Assembly (NCBI GenBank): GCA_025765615.1
Contig: JAIVFJ010000109.1
Span: 1-64,000 of the forward strand
Direction of reading: 5' to 3'
Source: Zopfochytrium polystomum
Lineage: Eukaryota > Chytridiomycota > Chytridiomycetes > Chytridiales > Chytridiaceae
DNA: 64,000 nt
Shown here one piece after another: positions 55,807 through 64,000 of the stretch. The notes beneath the pieces are model-generated. The model ran no database searches, had not been told where the DNA came from, and worked only from the letters and a program-made list of their open reading frames with translations. Both the position numbers and the translations under genes were made by a program. Positions within the stretch are counted from its first letter, which is position 1, and each line of letters opens with the position of its first letter.

Positions 55807-58611
55807 ATGACCTTTATCGCCACCGACGGCACTGTCCACGGCGAGGAGCTGCGTATCTCCCGCCGACGCACTATCGCCGAACACATCTCGTACCTGGCGT
55901 TCGACGACGCGGAGGACGACGACGCAGATGGGCAGCAGGTCCCTCCATCACACGCACACAGCAGAGCAGCGAGCTTCGGCTGGGTGGCCCCTGCCGCAGC
56001 ACAGCCACCCCAGCCAACCTTCGCTCCGGCCAGTCAGCAGTCGAATCGATCGGCTTCAGGTTCAGGGTTCCTGCATCCCTCGTCCTCGACGACGAAGTTC
56101 GGCAGGGATTCTGACACGGCGTCGGTGAAGTCGAGGAAGTCGGTTAGTCGATGGCCTCAAACGCGTTGGGGCCGACCATCTCACTCGATCCGCAGGCGCT
56201 CGAGCACGACAAAGCCTTCTTTTCGAGCTCGCTCAACAAAATATTCAATGTAGGCCGCCCCGCGCTGGAGAAGATCATGCCAAGGACCACCGCTTCCGTC
56301 AGCGAACAGCTGGAGGTCCTCGCAGCCTTCGAAGTCCTCAGGGCGGAGATGAAAAAGCGGTACAGCGATTGCAACGTGAACCCCGAGATTCAGTTCGAGG
56401 CGTTTGTAAGGTGAAATGGCCGTAAGGAGTGGTGAACGGCATGGCTAATTTCTTCCATAATCAGCCGAGACAACATGATTGTAGAAGAGGAAATCTTGTT
56501 TCGGCGCGATCGACTTCGTTACTGCCGCGCATCGTTTGCAAAGTACATTGGCGTTCCAGTGGAAGCCGTTCATGAAGACGACATTCCGATTATTGGCGTT
56601 TCGGGGTCCGGCGGCGGATTTAAGGCCATGATCTGTACCACAGGTTACCTGGTCGCCATGGAGAAGGAGGGCCTCTATGATTGCGTTATGTATCTGAGCG
56701 GTACGAATCTGCACTCAACATAACTTCATTGATGCCAAAATTCCCGCTTCAGCTGTTTCAGGGTCTTGCTGGACGCTAAGCAACTGTACGAATTTACTGA
56801 CGACGACACGAAAGGACTAACTCAACCCTCGCGTCAGTGTACCGCAGCGCCGTCGCCACCTCTCCAGCCAAGCTTGCCGCCTACTTTATCAAAACTCTCC
56901 CCAACCACCCAGCCGATCCTTCCCACTTGCAGGCGAACCTCGCCAAATCTCCGCTCGGTCGCGTCACGCCGCTTTTCGGCGGTCTAGTGGACAAACGATT
57001 GGCGTTCCTACCCCGCGGGGTTGTCGATACGTACGCGGTTCTCATGACGGCACACTTCTTCTCGGGAGAGGACCGCGAGGACTTTGACCCCAGCGATTTC
57101 AAATGGAGTGCGCAAAGGCGGTTTATGCAGGGTGGCAGGGCACCGATGCCAATTTTGACTTGCATAAGGTTGGTAAATGAAAGTCGCAGCGATCACAAGG
57201 GCGTGAAGGATTGACCTTTTTTCACACTTGCCAGGCACGAGAGACCTTGGTATGCCCGCGTTGACAGGTACGCACCGGAAGAGTATCGACGACAGCAGAT
57301 GTTGTACGAGGACAACGACGAAACGGATATGGACAAGAAGCAAGCCGAAGTGCAGAGGTAAAGACTTCTTTGAGTCTGACCACTAGTCTGAAGCACAATG
57401 CTCTCTTCATGAACAGAAATGAAGCATGGTGGCAGTGGTTTGAACTGACTCCAATCCAGTTCGGGTCGGACGAACAAAAGAGTATGTATTCTATAGCTCT
57501 CAACCCCCAAATGCCGAATGCCTCTCCTTACATCAACTTTGCAGTCTGGATACCTACGTGGTCGTTTGGCCGAAAGTTCGAAGCCGGGAAAAGTTCCAAC
57601 CGCTGCCCGGAGCAGAGCTTGTCGCTTCAAGTCGGGTGGGTAAGACGCTCGTCGCGAAAAGTTGCATTGGAAATCTGCAAACATTAAACTGTTTCTTTAG
57701 AATGGTCGGAAGTGCAATGACTGCACCGTTCCAGACCTCGTTGGAGACTTTGGAACGTTCTGATCCAAAGTCTTCCATGGGCAAAAGGCTTAAAGGCTAT
57801 GCCGTCAAGGTAATAGCATTCGCTTTTTGTCGACAAAGTAACTGACAGCGACCGTAGCTTCTAGCTTCGGGAACTTCATCCTTGAACGTCAAGTCGCTTC
57901 TGGCAAATCACCCCTTCCATTCGGCGTACAACTGGAATCCCATGTACCGCATCTTACCTTCGCCTCAACCGCCTGGCCTGGTAAATTCTCCACGGATTCA
58001 GCTCGTTGACGCCGGAGCCGACAATAACCAGGGTAGCTTCACTACTTTATGTAGCACTTTCTCTGACTTTTCTTTAATTCATGAAATTATTTGTTCAAAC
58101 AGCTCTCTACCCGTTCACCCGTCCTGGCCGTAAAGTCGACATCATGATTGTTCTAGACAGCTCTGACGATGTCGAGCGCAACATCGTCACTCCCGACATT
58201 GAAAAGTTTGGGAAACGCAAAGGCTTCACCTTCACACGGTCTACTCCCACCCCGCCAAACTTCCCACCAAACGACAAGACGACGCCATTGTCTATTCTCT
58301 ACAAGAACCGCTACTGCCAGATCTTCGACGGGAAGGCAAACCCTCCAGACAAACGGGTCGGCGAGCACGGCGAGCCTCTCGCCGAGGCGGATACGACGCT
58401 GATTTATATCCCAACCCTGACGTGCGACGCGCAGACGCCCGCGTTCTGCCCGTCGGACTTTTCGTTTGCAAAATTGTCCTACACTCTGCAGGAGTGCGTC
58501 GGTCTGCTTTCGTGCGCCGAGATGAACTGGATGCGGGAGAAGGAGCTCATCAGAGCGACCATCAAAAAGTGCTGGGAAAGGAAGCGGGACGCAAGGAGGC
58601 GCGGTTGCTGA
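55807..58611 (+). CDS. Cytosolic phospholipase A2/lysophospholipase (PLAc domain)
   Basis: A multi-exon gene. Exons that I could place are 55807-56142, 56196-56410, 56465-56700, 56753-56785, 56838-57168, 57234-57358, 57417 onward and 57545 onward, continuing to 58611. A disordered acidic/Ser-rich N-terminus precedes the PLAc domain. The oxyanion glycines are IIGVSGSGGGFKAM; the nucleophile elbow SGVSGSCWTLSNLY is formed across two introns. Later family blocks are RHERPWYARVDRYAPEEY, WWQWFELTPIQFGSDE, WIPTWSFGRKFEAGKSSNR, CPEQSLSLQVG, and the Asp motif QLVDAGADNNQ followed by LYPFTRPGRKVDIMIVLDSS. The Ser/Asp dyad is thus complete. It should hydrolyse acyl chains of membrane phospholipids or lysophospholipids in the cytosol; no C2 domain is seen. 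Two apparent frame breaks disappear with introns of 52-53 nt. Confidence 0.85.
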
Positions 58612-59048
58612 GGACGTCCTCTTTCCTGATGGGTGAAATCTGCGGAGCAAATATATGCGAATAAACATTACTTGTATCTTTGGCTGATGAATTACGCCTG
58701 GTTCAGGCCAGGTTGTCGTTTGTCCCGACGATATTTGAAACTGTCTGGAACGGTGTGAGCGCGGACCTCAGATTGTGTCTTCGCATTGCTAACAGTATTT
58801 ATAATCATCTCCGATGGCGCATTTGTAATCGACTCCGACGGGCCGGAAGTTCGTGCCGGACATTTGTGCCGTGTTTGTTTCTTTTCAAAGAAACAACAAA
58901 CGCAAGGGTTGTCCGAACCTCGTCCGTAAACACAAGCTTGGCCACCACGTCCGTCGTGAGACCCAAATATAATTACGCAGGCTGTGAGGAGAAAACAAAA
59001 TCCAAAACAGCATTCACATTCCCCTCGAAGAACTCTTTCCTCAAGACC
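58612..59048. other. Intergenic before the alpha/beta hydrolase
   Basis: The hydrolase frame is open upstream to 58680 but contains no in-frame ATG and reads unlike the family, so I treat it as promoter and leader. Confidence 0.55.
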
Positions 59049-60068
59049 ATGCCAAAGTTCTTGGACGACCACGCCAAAATCGGCCGCGCCGCGAATATCC
59101 CGCTCAAGGACGCCGAGCCCGCCCCAGTCGTCTCGGTCAGCCCCATCACTCTCGCCGGCATCCCAAGCCGCGCGGTCGACCTTCAGCTCCGCGTCTCGGC
59201 CCCCGCGTCCCTCGCAACGTCCCCCGCAGCCGACACGCAACTACCAATCATCCTCCTCTCGCACGGCCACGGTTTCTCGAACAACCTCTCCTCCCTCAAC
59301 GGCTACGCGCCCCTCGCGACCTTCTACGCGGCGCGCGGCTTTATCGTCCTCCAGCCCACCCACCAGAGCTCCGCGTTCCTGTCGCTCCCGGCCGACACTC
59401 CTGGTGGCCCGCACTTTTGGCGCTCGCGCGTGGAAGACATGTCCGCGATTCTGGACCGGCTCGACGAGATTGAGCGAGCTGTGCCGTTCCTTCGCGGCAG
59501 GCTAGACCGCGCGCGCGTAGCGATCGTCGGGCACTCACTCGGCGGCCACACGGCTGGGGTCCTTCTCGGGACGCGGCTGCGCGACGCGAGCGAGCAGGAT
59601 CCCGAGCTCGACATCGACTTGCGCGACCCGCGCATCAAGGCCGGCGTGCTCCTCGCGCCGCCAGGGAACGGCCGCGACGTGCGACCGTCTGTCGCAGCGA
59701 GCATGCCGTACATTGCTCAACTAGACTACTCATCCATGTCCACGCCTACGCTGGTGGTAGCCGGGTCTATCGACGTCCCTGCCCATTTTACGGACGCCCG
59801 CGGGGCGGACTGGTACGAAGACGCGTACCGCTTGAGCCCGGGACCAAAGGCGCTGGCGGTCGTGGATGGCGCATGGCACTGTCTCGGAGGGATATCCGGG
59901 TACGATTCCAAGGAGACGCGTGAGGACGAGAGCCCTGAGCGCGTTGCGGCGGTGCAGCGCATAACGCTTGCGTATCTTCGGAAAGAGCTTTGCGGCGAAG
60001 ATGATGTGTGGGCCGAGACGAGCAGAGGGTTCGTCGAGACGGGGTTGGGAAAGATCGAGGTGAAGTAA
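59049..60068 (+). CDS. Alpha/beta hydrolase (chlorophyllase/PAF acetylhydrolase-like fold)
   Basis: An intronless 339-residue protein from the first in-frame ATG, MPKFLDDHAKIGRAANIPLK. Strand and loop motifs: PIILLSHGHGFSNNLSSLNG (oxyanion region HGHG), AARGFIVLQPTHQSS, and the nucleophile elbow VAIVGHSLGGHTAGVLLGTR (catalytic Ser). TPTLVVAGSIDVPAHF probably carries the acid residue and VVDGAWHCLGGISGY the catalytic His. No signal peptide or membrane segment. The fold suggests esterase activity on a small ester; the substrate cannot be predicted. The lack of introns and a bacterial look make transfer possible but unproven. Confidence 0.7.
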   Translation: MPKFLDDHAKIGRAANIPLKDAEPAPVVSVSPITLAGIPSRAVDLQLRVSAPASLATSPAADTQLPIILLSHGHGFSNNLSSLNGYAPLATFYAARGFIVLQPTHQSSAFLSLPADTPGGPHFWRSRVEDMSAILDRLDEIERAVPFLRGRLDRARVAIVGHSLGGHTAGVLLGTRLRDASEQDPELDIDLRDPRIKAGVLLAPPGNGRDVRPSVAASMPYIAQLDYSSMSTPTLVVAGSIDVPAHFTDARGADWYEDAYRLSPGPKALAVVDGAWHCLGGISGYDSKETREDESPERVAAVQRITLAYLRKELCGEDDVWAETSRGFVETGLGKIEVK

Positions 60069-60699
60069 CGTGTGCCTTGTGGCAACCAACCTTTGAAGAA
60101 TAAACTTAGGAAACCATTCCGCCTTTGTTTTATGTGTTAATGTCGCTAGAGCAGAAGGAGCTGAGCGGCGAAGTGTGAGTTGAGTCGAGAACGGCAGAAA
60201 ACTGAAAATCAACACAAACACAGCACCCACTCTCTCTCTCTCTCTCTGGAAGGGATTCTGTTTTTCGCAGCTCAGTATCTATCTCCTCTTGCTCGTCTCG
60301 GGCCCCATGATCCGACGGCGTGATGCTCTCTTAAACATACTCCTGCGGTCCGACCACTTCTCTACTCTTCTCTTTTGTCGTGATCTCATACCTTGCGAAA
60401 TGCGCATGAGCTCTTTTCTTCATTCACGAGGTGCCAACCACTCAAATATCTCAACTCTGTTCCTGGAGTCCGTTTTTCTCGAACCACCGCCGAGCCGCGG
60501 ACCTCAAAAGCCTTCGCGACCCTAGATCTAAATGGAGGCCTTGAAACGCGCAAGCTGCCTTCTCCACTCGTGCTGCAATCATTTTCCTCTGAGAGATAAA
60601 AACATGCTGCTGTGGTCGGACAACCACTTTTTAACTTTTTTCCTTTGTGATGGTCTCGTGCCTCGCAGACGTTTCGAAGGGTCTCACGCGCATCAAAAG
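60069..60699. other. Intergenic, no gene
   Basis: A short CT repeat at about 60232-60248. The two blocks 60330-60400 and 60600-60670 resemble each other (TGCTG/CTGCGGTCGGACAACCACTT then TTTTGTGATGGTCTCGTGCC-like text), suggesting a small internal duplication. No gene seen. Confidence 0.45.
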
Positions 60700-61510
60700 C
60701 GTGGCTTTTTAGCCGTGCTGGAGCAGTCCCGACTGCTCCCACCAGTCGAGGACGGGAACGTCATTTGCCTTGTTGAAAGGCATCGAGTCTCAGTCAACTT
60801 CCAGGCCACTCTCCATCCACCACTGCAAGATTTCCATCTTACACTCTTTGATGGAGAGGAGAATGGCATTGCTGCTGTATCTGAGCTCGTCTCCGCTGTC
60901 CATTCACCACTGAAGCGTTTCCGCGAGATTGGCTTGTTCCATTGCCCCCTCGCTGTACTTGATTTCGAGGCCGCTGTCCTTCCACCAACTGGATAGGATC
61001 GTACTGCGACGCCCAATCAATCGCTTCATGATCGTACATAAGTGGCAGCCCGCTATCCATCCGCCACTGCGGCACAGAAATGCGGCCAGAGCCGCAGGCT
61101 GCCCTGATCGAGTGCTTGTCGTACTTTAAAGCGAGTCTACTGTCCTTCCACCACCAGGGCACACCAACACGCCCTTCAAAACGGGCCATCAGAATCGCCC
61201 GTACATCGTACTTGAGCGGGAGCCCGCTTTCCTTCCACCACTGGAGGATATCCGTCCACCCCTTTTCGGAAGGGAATTCGAAGGAACGATTCGTGTACCG
61301 CGCCTCCAGCCCGCAGCCCTTCCTCCACTCTATGATGTCGACGGAATAGGCACAGTTCATCGAGTTTTGCTGGTGAAACAGCTCGATGAACCGGTCATGC
61401 GGAATGTTGTGGAAAAGAAGATCGATGGCACCGGCGGGGTCGACGAATCCGATGCCGATCGGGAGGAAGACGAGGATTAAGGTTGGGGAGGACGACCTAG
61501 ATGGGTGATC
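60700..61510 (-). pseudogene. Decayed ankyrin-type (WWK family) gene
   Basis: The minus-strand frame from about 61510 carries the family N-terminus (IDLLFHNIPHDRFIELFHQQ) and four repeats (GWTDILQWWKESGLPLKYD, GRVGVPWWWKDSRLALKYD, GRISVPQWRMDSGLPLMYD). Near 61005 it shifts frame; further repeats (WWKDSGLEIKYS, ILQWWMESGLEVD) continue in other frames with stops. Compared with the intact gene at 27010-28302 it has the same architecture. Several WW pairs are mutated. A pseudogene on the basis of the frame shifts and stops. Confidence 0.75.
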
Positions 61511-61645
61511 GTGAAAAAAGAATTCGGACAGCGTCGCGCGATGCACTCGTCCGATGATTGGCTTTCTCAATTTCCTATTTTGGCAGCCGTGCTGCAGTTG
61601 CAAGACAAAAGACCCTTCTCCGCGAGACCCTTCTTGTTCGCCCAT

Positions 61646-63015
61646 ATGTTCGAGTCGATTGCGATCAAGTACCGAGCGGACGTCTTCCGCAGCTGGGGCT
61701 CCGCCGAGTTTACAAAGGAGGGATTCGCAAGAAACTGCGGATCGTTCAATAGGGACGCGCTCGGCGTGACCCTGAAAGGGAAGGTAATGTCCTGCCGCCT
61801 CCCACCCGTTCGCTTGTCCTCACAGTCCTCCACACTTACACAGACGGCGATCGTGACCGGCGCGAATGCAGGCCTGGGAAAGGTCGTCGCCTTGGAGCTC
61901 GCCAAGAAAGGTAAGAGCCCCAATCGTCTTGATCTGTCAGCGGCGCCGTTCATCTGAACCAACCCGCCCACACCGCCAGGCGCCACGGTTCACATGGTTT
62001 GCCGCGACCCTGTTCGCGGAAAGGAAGCGAGGGATGAAATCGCCGAGGCCTCCCAGAACACGAACGTTCTATGCGACATCGTCGATGTAAGGTTTGTGTG
62101 AAATGTGATCATACGTGGTGGACAAACAGAGCGCCTTCCGAAACTGTCACCTCTACCATCTTTTCCCCCCAGCCGCCCAAAAGATATCAAGGAATACGTT
62201 CAGCGCCTCGAAAGCGCTTCTGCCAACGCACCCTTCAAACTAGACATCCTCGTCAACAACGCTGGAATCCTCCCCGCGACGCGCGTCGAAACGCCGGACG
62301 GCCTCGAGTCCACCTTTGCGACAAACACTGTCGGGACCTACTTCCTCACCACCCTGCTGCTCCCCGCGCTCAAGAGGGCCGAGGGGTCGAGGGTCATCTC
62401 GGTGTCGTCGGGCGGCATGTACAAAGTGCAACTGAGCACGGCCGATCTTCAGTACGAAAAGACAGAGTTTAACGGTTCGCTCGCGTATGACCAGACAAAG
62501 GTATGATTGCAACACCCTCTCTTCCCAACCGGATCGAAAACAGCCCCCCACAAACTCATCCATATTCCTCTTTCCAGCGCGCCCAAGTCGAACTGTCCAC
62601 GTACTGGGCGAAGCAGCACCCGTCCGTCTTCTTTGTCTCCATGCACGCAGGCTGGTGCGACACGCCCGGCGTGCAGTCGTCGATTCCGGGGTTCTACAAG
62701 ATGATGAAGGAGCACTTGCGGACTGCCGAGCAGGGCGCGGACACGATCGTTTGGGCGGCGGCGTCGGAGGAGGCTCCGGCCAAAGTTCGGAACGGGGAGT
62801 TTCTGTTTGGTGAGACCGGTTGCGACGCTGGACGATCGCTGAAACGATGTGGGACCGAGCACTGACCTTTATTTTTTTCCACACTCCGGTTTTCGATTCT
62901 AGACCGCAAGGTGGCCATTCAGCACTTCTTTTTTGGATTCACACAAGCCCCGCGGGGGGAGATCGAGAAGCTTGTGTCTGAGCTGGACAGGCTTGTGGGA
63001 TCGATTGTCGGTTGA
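61646..63015 (+). CDS. DHRS12-like short-chain dehydrogenase/reductase
   Basis: Six exons (61646-61783, 61844-61910, 61980-62091, 62173-62500, 62578-62809, 62903-63015) join in phase to 329 residues. The Rossmann cofactor motif is TAIVTGANAGLGKVVALELA, then ATVHMVCRDPVRGKEARDEI, DILVNNAGILPATR, the serine strand SRVISVSSGGMYKVQLST, the YxxxK-type stretch AYDQTKRAQVELSTYWAK (Tyr and Lys), and SMHAGWCDTPGVQSSIPGFY. The order, the N-terminal helix and the closing FLFDRK segment resemble human DHRS12, whose substrate is not established. The donor of intron 3 is GTTTGT. Oxidoreduction of a lipid or steroid alcohol is a guess from the family. Confidence 0.85.
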
Positions 63016-63783
63016 GAAAAGAAATCAGCGGAGGATCGCCGTTTTGGGGGTGATGGACAATTTCCACAGCTGGTGTTGGAGTGTCCTGTTTGTCGGCCTA
63101 AATTTTGATTGCTTCGTGACATAGAGTCTCATACACAAGTGCTGTCTGAACTATCTCCATTTCTCGTTTGAAACAAGTTTCAAGCGCTGCGTCTGATTGG
63201 AGTTAGCCCTTCTTTCCGCCGTGTGCTGACCTCCTTGATCGCAACCCAGGAACAGCTCCCGGCATCGGTATGCGGCCGGTGGCCGTGCTGGACGTGATTT
63301 TGTCCACGGAGATTATTGTAAATTGAGAATGAATGTCATCATAGACTTCGCTCCATAGACAGAGTGAGCGAGCGCGGTTACTTTTCTTGCTAAGTCCAAT
63401 TACCCCTTTCTTCATTACTTGCTAGCCTCTTCGATTCTGCAGGCGTTGCTTGGCTTTGCGTGGCTCTTTCATTCTCTGGACCGAGAAAACCCATCCCCAC
63501 TAATCCTCGGTTAGGTCGACATTCAATTATCGGCCCAGTCCATTGGAGGGAATGGAAAGGAGGGAGAGAACAGGCACGCGGAAGGAATATTCTAAATTGT
63601 AGGCACATTCCGATGTTTTTTCGGAAATCGCGGCTCTCTATGTGGGGACGTCATTATTCGAATGTGTATGCGTTGGACGTTAGTGATGCTGGTCTTCAAT
63701 GGCAAAGCCGCACACCCCCAGAACAGTGGAAGATTGCCGCAATGTTGATTTTGTCCGTGGCCCGAAGGTGATAAAGCGCAGTC
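63016..63783. other. Intergenic between DHRS12-like and F-box genes
   Basis: I see nothing recognisable. The last part is the promoter of the F-box gene. Confidence 0.5.
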
Positions 63784-64000
63784 ATGCAAGACGAGCTTCC
63801 CAACAGCGTCCTGATCGCGATCAGCGACCTCTTGCCGACGGCGAGCGACTTCTGCAACCTCAGCGCAACCTGCCGACGCATGCGCGATGCGCTGGCGCCG
63901 TCCATCTTCCACTCCGTCCGCGCCACGAACCTCGCGCAGGACGCCGCCGCCGTCCACGCGCTCTTCTCTGCCCACGGCCACCACATCCGGAAGGTCCGGT
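63784..64000 (+). CDS. F-box protein, 5' part only (runs off the window)
   Basis: It starts MQDELPNSVLIAISDLLPTA, then SDFCNLSATCRRMRDALAPS and IFHSVRATNLAQDAAAVHAL up to the window end. It is a clear paralogue of the F-box gene at 46255 (matching SATCxRxRxALAPSxFxSVRATN and AHGHHxRxxR). The rest of the gene lies beyond 64000. Same predicted SCF adaptor role. Confidence 0.75.
   Translation, partial: MQDELPNSVLIAISDLLPTASDFCNLSATCRRMRDALAPSIFHSVRATNLAQDAAAVHALFSAHGHHIRKVR

Noticed and set aside
56140..56840. Frame shifts in the phospholipase gene
   Set aside because: Both disappear when introns of 53 nt (56143-56195) and 52 nt (56786-56837) are removed; the joined sequence matches the family.

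Overview
The window looks like nuclear DNA of a chytrid (Chytridiomycota) fungus. It is GC-rich and eukaryotic, with many short GT-AG introns (about 40-180 nt). It carries fungal regulators (a PHO80-type cyclin, a Mug135-like protein), flagellar genes expected only in zoosporic fungi (SPEF1/CLAMP and a CFAP141-like microtubule inner protein), and the 'LQWWKDSGL' ankyrin-type repeat proteins that are expanded in chytrids. This placement is inferred from gene content; no marker gene was compared.

Layout. 1-10.4 kb: a poorly resolved minus-strand gene, then two tandem paralogous surface proteins (beta-propeller ectodomain, one membrane helix, cytosolic tail with an LPxY motif and a C-terminal SH3 domain) separated by a decayed copy of their first exon. 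10.4-12.9 kb: an intergenic array of ten palindromic units, the most unusual structure in the window. 12.9-19.5 kb (all minus): TFIIH subunit SSL1/p44, a CFAP141-like protein and a CAP-Gly protein. 20.5-22.2 kb: a GPI-anchored GH26-like glycanase. 23-29.5 kb: a tRNA, an intronless single-chain serine palmitoyltransferase (LCB2 fused to LCB1) lying between inverted copies of an ankyrin-type gene end (one decayed), and an MDR quinone oxidoreductase. 29.8-35.8 kb: initiator tRNA-Met, dihydrolipoyl dehydrogenase, an INSIG homologue, D-aminoacyl-tRNA deacylase and tRNA-Trp. 35.9-39.1 kb: a decayed Ty3/Gypsy element, tRNA-Thr, a SPEF1 pseudogene with its CH-domain exons deleted, and a small membrane protein. 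40-45 kb: intact SPEF1, PHO80-like cyclin and prohibitin-2. 45-50 kb: Mug135-like, F-box, a Cys-rich GPI-type protein and an unknown protein. 50.8-60 kb: a C-terminally truncated ABCC transporter, a cytosolic-type phospholipase A2 and an alpha/beta hydrolase. 60.7-64 kb: a decayed ankyrin-type gene, a DHRS12-like reductase and the start of a second F-box gene.

Housekeeping genes (SSL1, LPD1, DTD1, PHB2, tRNAs) alternate with lineage-specific families in which intact and broken copies coexist. Several genes concern membrane lipids (serine palmitoyltransferase, INSIG, phospholipase A2, DHRS12, ABCC), but they are not arranged as a cluster and I infer no shared pathway. Two conserved genes (SSL1 and the cyclin) contain single-base reading-frame breaks next to homopolymers, so residual sequence errors are possible. 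Exon boundaries were placed by eye from splice consensus, phase and family similarity.
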